Assembly (NCBI GenBank): GCA_002284855.1
Contig: CP015603.1
Location: forward strand, 1,178,001-1,242,000
DNA length: 64,000 bases
From: Actinobacteria bacterium IMCC25003
GTDB taxonomy: Bacteria > Actinomycetota > Actinomycetes > Nanopelagicales > Nanopelagicaceae
Reading direction: 5' to 3'
Below are positions 47,561 to 56,554 of the stretch, piece after piece. A program made the position numbers and the translations under genes. Every line of letters starts with the position of its first letter. The stretch's first letter is position 1. The notes under the pieces were generated by a model. That model worked only from the letters and a program-made list of their open reading frames with translations, did not search any database and was not told the DNA's origin.

Positions 47561-48871
47561 TTATAGGACAGGTAAATAGCGATCTAATTCGTAGGCGCTG
47601 ACCTGGCGTCGGTAGTCCTGCCACTCAGCACGCTTATTACGAAGGAAGTAATCGAAGACATGCTCACCCAGTGTCTCGCGCACGAGCTCGCTCTTCTCCA
47701 TCATCAAGATCGCCTCTTCGAGGTTTGAAGGAAGTAACTGGTTATCTGTTGATGGCTCGAGAACGTATTTCTTCTCGATTCCCTTAAGGCCTGCTGCGAT
47801 CATGACTGCATAGGCAAGGTATGGATTGCATGCAGAATCTGGAGAACGGAATTCAATACGTGTTGAGTTCTCTTTATTTGGCTTATACATAGGAATACGC
47901 ACAAGTGCGCCGCGATCATTGTGGCCCCAGTTAATAATTGATGGAGCTTCTCCCCCACCTTGCAGGCGCTTATAAGAGTTGACCCATTGGTTTGTGACCG
48001 CTGTAATTTCTGCAGCATGCTTCAAGATGCCAGCAATAAATTGACGACCAACTGTTGAAAGATTGAGTTCTGCCTTATCGTCATAGAAAGCATTCTTTTC
48101 GCCATCAAAGAGTGAAACGTGGGTGTGCATTCCAGAACCTGGATGATCGGTAAATGGCTTAGGCATAAAGGATGCAAAGAATCCTTGGTTAAGCGCTACC
48201 TCTTTAATGACATGGCGGAAAGTCATGATGTTATCTGCAGTGCTTAAGGCATCTGCATAGCGAAGGTCGATCTCTTGCTGACCAGGTGCGCCTTCATGAT
48301 GGCTAAATTCAACAGAGACGCCCATCGCTTCAAGCAACGTGATTGCCTGGCGGCGGAAGTCATGGCCCACAACTGCAGGTGTGTGATCGAAGTAGCCACC
48401 TTGATCAACGGGAACCGGTGCAACACCTTTTTCTGGCTGAGATTTAAAGAGGAAGAATTCAATTTCAGGGTGGGTGTAACAGGTGTACCCCATCTTTGCT
48501 GCCTTATCTAAGGTGCGACGAAGAACATTTCGGGGATCTGCAGGAGATGCTTCTCCACTTGGCAAAGTGATGTCGCAGAACATACGTGCTGCACCTTGTG
48601 CTTCAGCGCGCCACGGCAAGATGGTAAATGTTGATGGATCTGGCTTTGCCAACATATCGGATTCAAATTCGCGGGCAAAACCTTGAATCGCAGAACCGTC
48701 GAAACCGATTCCTTCTTCAAAAGTACTATCAAGTTCAGCAGGTGCAATTGCCACAGATTTAAGAGTTCCGAGAATGTCGGTAAACCACAAACGAATAAAA
48801 CGGATATCGCGCTCTTCGATAGTACGAAGAACGAACTCTTGCTGCTTGCTGATGTTCTCTGCTGGGGACAT
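47561..48871 (-). CDS. glnA2: type I glutamine synthetase (GlnA2-like)
   Basis: ATP-dependent synthesis of glutamine, or a related gamma-glutamylation, from glutamate and ammonia. About 436 residues, shorter than GlnA1. Catalytic segments: GIGFDGSAIQGF (Asp50 loop), THPEIEFFLF, GSGMHTHVSLF and NKENSTRIEFRSPDSACNPYLA. The adenylylation Tyr of the GlnA1 NLYxLPP motif is not present; the equivalent stretch reads PSTDNQLLPSN. This matches mycobacterial GlnA2, whose physiological role is less clear. ATG 48871 is chosen over 48880. It lies between nadE and heliorhodopsin on the same strand. Confidence 0.92.
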   Translation of the reverse strand: MSPAENISKQQEFVLRTIEERDIRFIRLWFTDILGTLKSVAIAPAELDSTFEEGIGFDGSAIQGFAREFESDMLAKPDPSTFTILPWRAEAQGAARMFCDITLPSGEASPADPRNVLRRTLDKAAKMGYTCYTHPEIEFFLFKSQPEKGVAPVPVDQGGYFDHTPAVVGHDFRRQAITLLEAMGVSVEFSHHEGAPGQQEIDLRYADALSTADNIMTFRHVIKEVALNQGFFASFMPKPFTDHPGSGMHTHVSLFDGEKNAFYDDKAELNLSTVGRQFIAGILKHAAEITAVTNQWVNSYKRLQGGGEAPSIINWGHNDRGALVRIPMYKPNKENSTRIEFRSPDSACNPYLAYAVMIAAGLKGIEKKYVLEPSTDNQLLPSNLEEAILMMEKSELVRETLGEHVFDYFLRNKRAEWQDYRRQVSAYELDRYLPVL

Positions 48872-48914
48872 GTGCCCCATCGTGCCAAAGCGAAGTTACG
48901 GCAGTGTTACAAAA

Positions 48915-50582
48915 TTAGAGTTCGCGCCACTTGCTGGTCATTGGCAGGCGTCGATCCTTACCAAAGGCACGCTTAGAAACCTTGGTGCCAGGTGGATATT
49001 GGCGGCGCTTGTATTCAGCCTTATCGACCATCGCGATAACGCGCATCACTAATTCCTTATCGAAGCCAGCAGCGATGAGAGCATCACGACCTAAATCATC
49101 ATCGACATAGGCCTTGAGCACCTGATCGAGAATTACATATTCAGGAAGTGAATCCGAATCCTTCTGATCAGGGCGCAGTTCAGCAGATGGCTCTTTGGTG
49201 ATCGAGTTCTCTGGAATCGGCGGAACTTCGCCGGCTTCTTTTGCCACCTGATTGCGCCAACGCGAAAGCGCCCAGACATCGGTCTTATAGATATCTTTAA
49301 TCGGCGCATAACCACCGACGGCATCGCCATAGAGAGTGGAGTACCCGCAGGCAAGCTCGGACTTATTTCCTGTGGCAAGCACCAAATGGCCATCTTGATT
49401 AGAGAGCCCCATCAACGTTGTTCCACGAACGCGCGCCTGTAAATTCTCTTCAGCAAGGCCTGTGAGCTCTACCTGATTGCGGAAAGCATCAACCATCTTC
49501 TGGATTTCAATGATGCGAAATCCAAGGCCGGTGTTGGCAGCCATCGCTTCTGCATCGGCAATCGAATGATCGGATGAATATTTACTTGGCATGCCCACAC
49601 CATGAACACGATCTGGACCGAGCGCATCAACGGCAAGGGCCGCAACAAGTGCTGAATCGATTCCACCTGAAAGGCCGACAAGTACAGATTTAAATCCATT
49701 CTTCGTTACATAATCACGAAGTCCCACAACGATGGCGTTCCACATCTCTTCTTCATCACCTAAGCGATGCGCAATTCCAGGAATCGATGGCTTCGCGATT
49801 TCGACAGGGTCTTCAGAGATAACAACGTCGGGCTGTGATGTGCCGGCTGCTGCTTCCACATCAACGATCATGACGCCATCTTCAAATTGGGGAGCGCGTG
49901 CAATAACGGCTCCATCAGAATTCACGACAATGCTGTCGCCATCGAAGACCAAATCATCTTGGCCACCGGTCATATTGACGTAGGCAAGTGGCGCCTTCGC
50001 TTCGCGAGCGCGTTTGGTAACAAGGCTTAAGCGAACGTCATCTTTATTACGTTCATAGGGTGAACCGTTGGGAACGATGACCAGACCTGGTGTGCGGGCT
50101 GCCAGCTTTGCGGTGATTCCGCCATCGATCCAGAGGTCTTCGCAGATTGCAATGCCGACATCGACACCGTGAATACGGACAACAAGGGTGGAGTCTCCGG
50201 CAACAAAGTTTCGGAACTCATCGAAGACGCCGTAGTTAGGGAGGTGGCACTTGGCATAGCGGGCTCTCACTTCACCGCCTGCAATAACGGCCACCATGTT
50301 CTGTGGCTTGCCATCGACCTGGTCGAGGTAACCAACGATTGAGACGATGCTCTTATCCAATTGAGAAGCGAGCGCTGCCAGAGCTGACTTACTCGCTACC
50401 TGAAATGATGGACGGAGCGCTAAATCTTCAACGGGATATCCCGTCAGCACCATCTCAGGGAATATGACGATATGTGCGCCAGCGCCCACGGCCTGATCAA
50501 CAGATTGCGTAATCAGCGCTGCATTGCCCGCAAGGTCACCGACCGTGGGGTTTACCTGCGCGAGCGCCAAACGCAACTTCAT
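48915..50582 (-). CDS. nadE: glutamine-dependent NAD+ synthase
   Basis: Last step of NAD synthesis: amidation of deamido-NAD using glutamine. 555 residues: N-terminal nitrilase domain with Glu (FPEMVLTGYP), Lys (AKCHLPNYGVFDE) and Cys (GIAICEDLWID), then a synthetase domain with VGLSGGIDSALVAAL and GNKSELACGYSTLYGD. It uses glutamine, the product of the downstream glnA2. TACTCT (50589-50594, coding strand) is 6 bases before the ATG. Confidence 0.96.
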   Translation of the reverse strand: MKLRLALAQVNPTVGDLAGNAALITQSVDQAVGAGAHIVIFPEMVLTGYPVEDLALRPSFQVASKSALAALASQLDKSIVSIVGYLDQVDGKPQNMVAVIAGGEVRARYAKCHLPNYGVFDEFRNFVAGDSTLVVRIHGVDVGIAICEDLWIDGGITAKLAARTPGLVIVPNGSPYERNKDDVRLSLVTKRAREAKAPLAYVNMTGGQDDLVFDGDSIVVNSDGAVIARAPQFEDGVMIVDVEAAAGTSQPDVVISEDPVEIAKPSIPGIAHRLGDEEEMWNAIVVGLRDYVTKNGFKSVLVGLSGGIDSALVAALAVDALGPDRVHGVGMPSKYSSDHSIADAEAMAANTGLGFRIIEIQKMVDAFRNQVELTGLAEENLQARVRGTTLMGLSNQDGHLVLATGNKSELACGYSTLYGDAVGGYAPIKDIYKTDVWALSRWRNQVAKEAGEVPPIPENSITKEPSAELRPDQKDSDSLPEYVILDQVLKAYVDDDLGRDALIAAGFDKELVMRVIAMVDKAEYKRRQYPPGTKVSKRAFGKDRRLPMTSKWREL

Positions 50583-50659
50583 AGTTCAAGAGTATCGGGA
50601 GTATCCTTAATGCACAGACCCGGGGACCTCGCATGAGGCTTCGAGGCAGGAGAATAAAT

Positions 50660-51481
50660 ATGAGTACTTCCACCACCCTCTATGGCGGTGCGTCCCATCG
50701 TCGCGTCACCATCCTTGACCTGCGCGCTGCCAAAGAGCGCGGTGAGAAATGGGCGATGCTCACCAGCTATGAGCAGATGACGGCATCAATCTTCGATGAA
50801 GCCGGTATCCCCGTTCTCTTGGTCGGCGATAGCGCTGGCAATAATTTCTTAGGCGAAGAGAACACCATCCCTGTCACCGTCGATGATTTGATTCCGCTGA
50901 CCCGCGCCGTTGTTCGCGGTTCCGTTCGCGCCCTTGTGGTTGCAGATCTTCCATTCGGTTCTTATGAATCTTCTCCTGAACAAGCGCTCGCCACATCAAC
51001 GCGTTTCTTCAAAGAAGCAGGTGCGATGGCGGTCAAGCTAGAAGGTGCACATCTACCTACCGTCGAAAAATTAACATCGGCCGGCATCCCTGTCATGGGC
51101 CACGTGGGCCTTACCCCGCAATCACTTCATCAATTAGGTGGTTATCGCGTGCAGGGTCGTACCGATGGAGATGCAATATATGAGGCGGCGCTCGCCCTCG
51201 AAGAAGCTGGTGCTTTCGCCATCGTTCTTGAGTTAGTTCCAGCAGAACTTGCAGCTCGTATTACTGCTGCTCTCTCCATTCCCACTATCGGAATCGGCGC
51301 TGGAAGTAATTGCGATGCCCAAGTACTTGTCTGGACAGATATGGCTGGCTTCACCGCCAAGCCACCGAAGCTTGCTAAGGCATATCGCAATCTGCGCGCC
51401 GAATTACTGGCCGCCACCCAAGAATTCGCGGAGGAAGTTCGAGCCGGAAAGTTCCCAACCGAGAGAGAGACTTTCCACTAG
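50660..51481 (+). CDS. panB: ketopantoate hydroxymethyltransferase
   Basis: Adds a hydroxymethyl group from methylene-tetrahydrofolate to 2-oxoisovalerate in pantothenate synthesis. 273 residues from MSTSTTLYGG; LVGDSAGNNFLGEENT (Mg site), VKLEGAHLPTVEKL, GHVGLTPQSLHQLGGYRVQG and IPTIGIGAGSNCDAQVLVW are family segments. ATG 50660 is chosen because AGGAGA stands 6 bases upstream; a longer GTG/ATG form to 50633 exists. It shares a short promoter region with divergent nadE. panC is not in the window. Confidence 0.95.
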   Translation: MSTSTTLYGGASHRRVTILDLRAAKERGEKWAMLTSYEQMTASIFDEAGIPVLLVGDSAGNNFLGEENTIPVTVDDLIPLTRAVVRGSVRALVVADLPFGSYESSPEQALATSTRFFKEAGAMAVKLEGAHLPTVEKLTSAGIPVMGHVGLTPQSLHQLGGYRVQGRTDGDAIYEAALALEEAGAFAIVLELVPAELAARITAALSIPTIGIGAGSNCDAQVLVWTDMAGFTAKPPKLAKAYRNLRAELLAATQEFAEEVRAGKFPTERETFH

Positions 51482-51490
51482 TTTTATCAG

Positions 51491-52759
51491 ATGGCAAAGT
51501 TTGCGATCGACCTGACTCCGCTCAAGAAATACCCCGATTTCCGAAATCTCTGGACTGCAGGGCTGATTTCTTACTTCGGATCGATGATTACCTACGTTGC
51601 GCTGCCTTTTCAACTCAAAGAGCTCACCGGTTCCTACCTCGCAGTGGGCGCGCTCGGTGTCGTGGAGATCGTTCCGCTGATCATCTTCGGACTTTATGGC
51701 GGAGTACTCGCCGATTCAGTCGATCGTAAGAAGATGGTCTGGGCGACGGAAGCCGGGGCCTTGGTTCTGGTCCTGGTCCTTCTCGGAAATTCACTTATGG
51801 GCAGCCCTAAGACCTTCATCATCTATCTCGTCGCCGCTCTCTTTGCAGTGGTCGATGGGTTACAACGTCCATCGATGGATGCGATGTTGCCGCGACTAGT
51901 CAGCCATGAAGATCTTCCGGCGGCAAGTGCTCTCTTGAGTTTGCGTTGGCAGGTCGGCGTTATCGTCGGACCAACTCTTGGCGGAATCATTTTCTCAACT
52001 CTCTCTGTCAGTGCAGGATTCGTTGTCGATATCGCAACCTATGTACTCTCTTTACTTTTCCTTTCGCGAGTTCGTTCTATACCGCCCTCAAAAGAGGCTG
52101 AAAAGCCATCTCTGGCAGCGTTATTTGATGGTGTGAAATATGCATTGAAACGGCAAGATTTATTGGGCACCTACATTATTGATCTCGCTGCAATGACGCT
52201 TGCTATGCCGATGGCGCTCTATCCATTCTGGGCCGACCAATTAGATGCACCGTGGGCTCTCGGATTTTTCTACGCTGCCATCACGGTTGGGTCTGTCTTT
52301 GTCACTCTTACTTCAGGGTGGACCCGTACCTATCGCTTCCATGGTCGCGCTGTCATCCTCGCCGCCATGGGTTGGGGTCTCGCTGTTGCCGCCGCCGGAT
52401 TAAGTAACTCGCTCATCCTTGTTTTGATCTGTCTGACAATCGCTGGCGCATTCGACATGGTCAGCGCCCTCTTCCGTGGAAATATTTGGAATCAGACGAT
52501 TCCCGATAACTTCCGCGGGCGTCTTGCAGGAATTGAACTTCTTTCGTATTCCGTGGGGCCGCTAGCCGGACAACTTCGCGCTGCATCAATGGCTGCAGCT
52601 ACTAGCTTGTCCTTTTCGGTAACTTCCGGAGGGCTGATGTGCGCCGCTGTGGTCGGAATTTTGGCGCTTTTCCTGCCGAAAATGTGGAAATACGACGTCG
52701 AAACGAACGAATTTGCCGTTCGAGAGCGGGAAATTCGCAAAAATCGGGAGAATTCCTAA
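51491..52759 (+). CDS. MFS transporter (EntS/MFS_3-like exporter)
   Basis: A 422-residue, about 12-helix major facilitator. FRNLWTAGLISYFGSMI and the loop 2-3 motif YGGVLADSVDRKKM resemble the EntS/MFS_3 group, often siderophore or drug exporters; substrate unknown. TAGTTT (51479-51484), 6 bases before the ATG and overlapping the panB stop codon, suggests a leaderless promoter of its own. The C-terminal tail is charged and Asn/Arg-rich. Confidence 0.87.
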   Translation: MAKFAIDLTPLKKYPDFRNLWTAGLISYFGSMITYVALPFQLKELTGSYLAVGALGVVEIVPLIIFGLYGGVLADSVDRKKMVWATEAGALVLVLVLLGNSLMGSPKTFIIYLVAALFAVVDGLQRPSMDAMLPRLVSHEDLPAASALLSLRWQVGVIVGPTLGGIIFSTLSVSAGFVVDIATYVLSLLFLSRVRSIPPSKEAEKPSLAALFDGVKYALKRQDLLGTYIIDLAAMTLAMPMALYPFWADQLDAPWALGFFYAAITVGSVFVTLTSGWTRTYRFHGRAVILAAMGWGLAVAAAGLSNSLILVLICLTIAGAFDMVSALFRGNIWNQTIPDNFRGRLAGIELLSYSVGPLAGQLRAASMAAATSLSFSVTSGGLMCAAVVGILALFLPKMWKYDVETNEFAVREREIRKNRENS

Positions 52760-52994
52760 CTCTCAATCGATTATTGAACTTTTTTCGCCGATTTTGCTCC
52801 AGATTTTTCTTCCATACTTCGAAAATTTCTAAGTGAAACTGCGAAAGAGCACAGAAAAAATAAAAAAATAATTAGCGACACGCACTGCAATTTTTCTCAC
52901 AATGTAGTGGCATTTTTTTCTTTATTCCGTCACACTTATCCACGAAACAGGTTTGGGTGACGGATCCGAACCCTTCCGATTAGGAGATAAACAC
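52760..52994. other. AT-rich 235-base intergenic region with hairpin
   Basis: No gene is seen. The region is strongly A/T-rich, with several runs of A or T, some of which may end transcription of the MFS gene and curve the DNA. Near its end GGGT-GA-CGGATCCG-A-ACCC (52956-52974) forms a hairpin in the leader of the H1-like gene, followed by the Shine-Dalgarno AGGAGA. Confidence 0.45.
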
Positions 52995-53417
52995 ATGGCT
53001 GCAGCTAAGAAATCTGCTCCAAAGAAGCGCAAGAAGGCAGCTGCTAAGACAGCAGCTCCAAAGCGTCGTAAGAAGGCTGCTGTAAAGGCAGCTGCACCAA
53101 AGCGCCGTAAGAAGGCAGCTGCTAAGAAGGCAGCTCCAAAGCGCAAGAAGAAGTCAGCTGCTAAGCCAGCTGCAAAGAAGGCAGCTCCAAAGCGCCGTAA
53201 GAAGGCAGCAGCAAAGAAGGCTGCTCCAAAGCGTCGCAAGAAGGCAGCAGCTGCAAAGCCAGCTGCAAAGAAGGCTGCTCCAAAGCGTCGTAAGAAGAAG
53301 GCAGCTGCAGCAGCACCAGCAGCTCCAAAGCGTCGCCGCAAGAAGGCAGCTGCTAAGCCAGCTGCAAAGAAGGCAGCTCCAAAGCGCCGTAAGAAGGCTG
53401 CTAAGAAGGCTAAGTAA
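52995..53417 (+). CDS. histone H1-like Lys/Ala/Pro-rich DNA-binding protein
   Basis: A 140-residue protein made almost wholly of Ala, Lys, Arg and Pro in degenerate repeats such as KKAAPKRRKKAA. It resembles the C-terminal tail of actinobacterial HupB or eukaryotic H1 but lacks a globular HU domain. Such basic, disordered proteins bind DNA without sequence preference and compact it. ATG 52995 follows the Shine-Dalgarno AGGAGA; an in-frame extension to 52953 lacks the composition and is rejected. A strong leader and terminator suggest high expression. The repeats make length differences between strains likely. Confidence 0.85.
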   Translation: MAAAKKSAPKKRKKAAAKTAAPKRRKKAAVKAAAPKRRKKAAAKKAAPKRKKKSAAKPAAKKAAPKRRKKAAAKKAAPKRRKKAAAAKPAAKKAAPKRRKKKAAAAAPAAPKRRRKKAAAKPAAKKAAPKRRKKAAKKAK

Positions 53418-53430
53418 TTTAACCTCTTAT

Positions 53431-53464
53431 AAAAAACCCCGCCAGGTAACTGGCGGGGTTTTTT
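53431..53464. terminator. intrinsic terminator after the H1-like gene
   Basis: AACCCCGCCAG pairs with CTGGCGGGGTT around a GTAA loop, flanked by A and T runs. It serves the H1-like gene and the convergent MarR gene. Confidence 0.9.
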
Positions 53465-53485
53465 ATTGCAGTAAAGAGAGAGAAA

Positions 53486-53968
53486 TTAATCTTCTAGTGG
53501 ATTGTTTTTCAAAGAGTCGGTGACACGTTCAAAGATTTCAGCAAGGACTCTCTGATCATCCTTGGTCAAGTGATCTAAGAATCGAGTGCGCACGCTATCG
53601 ACATGATCTGGGGCAGCGGCGACAATCGCCTTCCATCCCTTGGCTGTCATCACAGCAAAGTAGCCACGTTTATCGTCAGGACAGGCCTCGCGCTTTACCC
53701 AACCGGCCTTCTCCATCACCTTAATTCTGTGTGAAAGACGCGACCTTGAGAGCATGGCGACTTCAGCCAATTCGCTCATACGCATCTTGCGCTCTGGGGC
53801 ATCGCTGAGTTGAGCTAAGACTTCATAATCAGCCATCGAAAGTTCGTGGTGATCGAGGTCGTAATCAAGAGCTTCCAAGAGGCGGCGGCTAGCGATGATG
53901 TAGCGACGCCAAGCCTTCATTTCGGCAGGGTTTAACCAGCGTGGTGTTGTAGCGTTTTGCCCTGCCAT
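53486..53968 (-). CDS. MarR family transcriptional regulator
   Basis: A 160-residue winged-helix regulator: SMADYEVLAQLSDAPERKMRMSE-type start of the DNA-binding domain, SRSRLSHRIKVMEKAGWV (recognition helix) and EACPDDKRGYFAVMTAKG (wing). MarR proteins usually repress their own gene and a divergent neighbour, here the M13 peptidase gene. TACACT (53976-53981, coding strand) is 7 bases before its ATG, next to a strong palindrome that may be its operator. The ligand is unknown. Confidence 0.88.
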   Translation of the reverse strand: MAGQNATTPRWLNPAEMKAWRRYIIASRRLLEALDYDLDHHELSMADYEVLAQLSDAPERKMRMSELAEVAMLSRSRLSHRIKVMEKAGWVKREACPDDKRGYFAVMTAKGWKAIVAAAPDHVDSVRTRFLDHLTKDDQRVLAEIFERVTDSLKNNPLED

Positions 53969-53985
53969 ACATAGAAGTGTACGGC

Positions 53986-54019
53986 AGAAGTAGAATATGT
54001 TGAACTTTCAACTACTTCT
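53986..54019. promoter_or_regulatory. nested palindrome, putative MarR operator
   Basis: GTTGAA-CT-TTCAAC at 53999-54012 is a perfect inverted repeat and is enclosed by AGAAGTAG (53986-53993) / CTACTTCT (54012-54019). It lies between marR and the M13 peptidase gene and just upstream of the marR -10. Size and symmetry fit a MarR dimer site. Confidence 0.6.
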
Positions 54020-54039
54020 CTTTAACTGAATTGGATGAC

Positions 54040-55992
54040 ATGAGCCTCACATCAGGAATTGATAGCGCCTCCCTTGACCCGCTAGTCCGCCCGCAAGATG
54101 ACCTCTTCCGCCACTACAACGGCAAGTGGATCCGCGAGTACGAGATGCCCGCTGACCGTTCGAGCGATGGCATCTTCCGCAAACTTCATGATGAGGCCGA
54201 AGAACAAGTTCGCCAGATCATCGAGACTTCGTCTGGCGCAGGTGAAGCTCAGAAGATCGGCGATCTCTACAAATCTTTTATGGATACCGATGCCATTAAG
54301 GCCCGCGGAATTTCACCTATCGTTGATGACCTCGCCGCTATCGATGGCATTACCAACCTCCAAGAATTCATCACCGTCATGGCCCGCCTCGAGATGCGCG
54401 GCATCGGCGGAATCTTTGGGGCAGCTATCTACCCCGATGCGATGGATTCCAATACCAATATTCTCTACATCGGCCAAGGCGGTCTCTCATTGCCCGATGA
54501 GTCTTACTACCGCGAAGAACAGTTCGCCTCTATCCGCACAGCCTTTATCGACCATGTCACCAAGATGTGTGCACTCGTTGGTATCGCAAACGGCGCAGAT
54601 GTAGCCACAAAGATTCTGGCGCTCGAGACAGAGATTGCCACCCACCATTGGGATCAAGTTAAAGATCGCGACGCCACTCTGACCTATAACAAGTACTCAC
54701 GGGCAGAGCTGGAAACCCTTGCCCCACACTTCTTATTCGATACCTGGGCCACCAACGCCAAGGTGCCAGCCAAGGCCTTTGAAACTCTGGTCGTCTGCGA
54801 ACCATCATTCTTTGAATCTATCTCTGCGATGCTCGGCAACTTCGCTGCCCACCGCGATTCATGGGTGGCCTGGCTCAAACTCAATCTCGTATCTGCGAGC
54901 GCCGCTTTCTTGACCGACGATATCGTCCAGCAGAACTTCGAGTTCTACGCCAAGACACTTTCTGGCACTCCTCAAATCCGCGATCGCTGGAAGCGCGGAG
55001 TCTCGGTCACTCAAGGCGCACTCGGTGAAGCAATCGGCAAGGTCTATGTCGAGAAGCACTTCCCTGCTCGCGCAAAGGAAGAGATGAAGGTCTTGGTCGA
55101 TTACCTCCTCGAGGCATATCGCTTAAGCATTCTCGAGCTTCCGTGGATGTCTGATGTCACCAAAGAGAAGGCTCTTGAGAAGTTGAAGAAGTTCACTCCC
55201 AAGATTGGCTATCCCGATAAGTGGCGCGACTATTCAACGCTCGAGATTTCTGCTGATGACCTGATTGGCAATCTCTGGCGCATTGCTGAGTTCGACCATG
55301 CCTATGCCATCGCAAAGATCGGCGCACCTGTCGATCGCGACGAATGGCATATGACCCCTCAAACGGTCAATGCCTATTACAACCCACTCGCAAACGAGAT
55401 CGTCTTTCCGGCCGCAATTTTGCAGCCACCGTTCTTCGATCTCGATGCTGAGATGGCTGCCAATTACGGTGGAATCGGGGCAACGATTGGCCACGAAATC
55501 GGCCATGGCTTCGATGACCAAGGTTCTAAATACGATGGCGATGGCAATATGGTCGATTGGTGGACCGATGAAGACCGTGCCAAGTTTGAAGAGCTCACCC
55601 ACGTTCTCGTAAAACAATTCGATGCGCTCTCACCTGAAAGCACACCTGATATCCACGTCAATGGCGCCTTCACATTGGGCGAGAACATCGGAGACCTGGG
55701 CGGCCTCGCAATCGCCTACAAGGCCTATAAATTAGCTCTGAAGGGCGCGCAAAGCCCTGTCATTGATGGCTTTACCGGTGATCAACGCTTCTTCCTCTCT
55801 TACGCGCATTCATGGCGCAATAAGAACCGCCCAGAAGAAGTCCGTCGCCGTATCGCGATAGACCCACACTCTCCCGATGAATTCCGCTGCAACCAGATTG
55901 TGCGCAACATCCAAGAGTTCTACGACGCCTTCGCGGTGACCGAAAAAGATGAGCTCTGGTTGGCTCCCGAAGAGCGCGTTCGGATTTGGTAA
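54040..55992 (+). CDS. M13 family metallopeptidase (neprilysin/PepO-like)
   Basis: A 650-residue zinc endopeptidase acting on short peptides. Gluzincin motif IGHEIGHGFDDQGSKYD (HExxH) with the third ligand in GENIGDLGGLAIAYKAY, N-terminal M13_N helical domain (QDDLFRHYNGKWI), NAYYNPLANEIVFPAAIL and the closing DELWLAPEERVRIW. No signal peptide is visible, so it is probably cytosolic, unlike membrane-bound neprilysin. ATG 54040 is chosen over TTG 54031. It is preceded by a putative MarR operator and could process imported peptides. Confidence 0.93.
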   Translation: MSLTSGIDSASLDPLVRPQDDLFRHYNGKWIREYEMPADRSSDGIFRKLHDEAEEQVRQIIETSSGAGEAQKIGDLYKSFMDTDAIKARGISPIVDDLAAIDGITNLQEFITVMARLEMRGIGGIFGAAIYPDAMDSNTNILYIGQGGLSLPDESYYREEQFASIRTAFIDHVTKMCALVGIANGADVATKILALETEIATHHWDQVKDRDATLTYNKYSRAELETLAPHFLFDTWATNAKVPAKAFETLVVCEPSFFESISAMLGNFAAHRDSWVAWLKLNLVSASAAFLTDDIVQQNFEFYAKTLSGTPQIRDRWKRGVSVTQGALGEAIGKVYVEKHFPARAKEEMKVLVDYLLEAYRLSILELPWMSDVTKEKALEKLKKFTPKIGYPDKWRDYSTLEISADDLIGNLWRIAEFDHAYAIAKIGAPVDRDEWHMTPQTVNAYYNPLANEIVFPAAILQPPFFDLDAEMAANYGGIGATIGHEIGHGFDDQGSKYDGDGNMVDWWTDEDRAKFEELTHVLVKQFDALSPESTPDIHVNGAFTLGENIGDLGGLAIAYKAYKLALKGAQSPVIDGFTGDQRFFLSYAHSWRNKNRPEEVRRRIAIDPHSPDEFRCNQIVRNIQEFYDAFAVTEKDELWLAPEERVRIW

Positions 55993-56008
55993 AGGTAGAA
56001 TCTCACTT

Positions 56009-56539
56009 ATGAAAAAACTTTCTCGTAAGCAGTGGATCATCATCGCTGTCGTGGTCCTTGTCGGAGGCTCTATTCTCCGCTCTGTTACTAACGGTGGATC
56101 TGAACTCCCTGCAGATAAGACAACTCTCGTTCAAGAAGAGGCTCCAACTGCCACAATCGGATTCGATTCACCACTCGATCTTGGTGGCGGCGTCTTCGTG
56201 ACCGTCTCATCCCCTTCTCGTTTCACTCCAACTACCTTTATGACAAACGTTGATCAGAAGCCAAAGACTTCTAACTCATTTGACGTCATCATCAAGAATG
56301 GTGGAAAGACAGATCTCGACTTCACCACTGTCTCTTTGCAGGCAGCATCCGGTGCCAATGTCTGCTTCGACGTCTTAGGCGATCTCGATATCAATGGTGC
56401 GCCAACTGAACCACTCAAGGCTGGCGCTGAAGTCACCTACAAGTACGGTGTTGGTTGCCAGGCAGCAGCAGGAGACGCACTCACTTTGACAGTTCGCATC
56501 GGCGAATCAAAGGTTCAAGTAGATGGAAAGCTTGCATAA
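56009..56539 (+). CDS. membrane-anchored small extracytoplasmic protein
   Basis: A 176-residue protein with an N-terminal helix (WIIIAVVVLVGGSIL, residues 9-23) and an exported beta-rich domain. The pattern (FDSPLDLGGGVFVTVSSPSRFTP, then FDVIIKNGGKTDLDFTTVS and a late KVQVDGKLA) is like DUF4352-type Ig-fold domains, with two Cys that may pair. Function unknown. TAGAAT (55996-56001), 7 bases before the ATG, is a leaderless promoter candidate, overlapping the end of the peptidase gene. ATG 56009 is chosen. Confidence 0.72.
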   Translation: MKKLSRKQWIIIAVVVLVGGSILRSVTNGGSELPADKTTLVQEEAPTATIGFDSPLDLGGGVFVTVSSPSRFTPTTFMTNVDQKPKTSNSFDVIIKNGGKTDLDFTTVSLQAASGANVCFDVLGDLDINGAPTEPLKAGAEVTYKYGVGCQAAAGDALTLTVRIGESKVQVDGKLA

Positions 56540-56554
56540 GTAAAGTTTCATAGT

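Noticed and set aside
52922-53341. Minus-strand frame of 139 residues, rich in Arg, Ala and Phe, opposite the H1-like gene
   Set aside because: It is the mirror of the Lys/Ala repeat sequence. The plus strand has the start, the Shine-Dalgarno, the terminator and a sensible protein.
53010-53410. Repeated DNA that could be taken for a repeat array or CRISPR
   Set aside because: The repeats are in frame, degenerate and encode KKAAPKRRKK-type units; there are no unique spacers of constant length.
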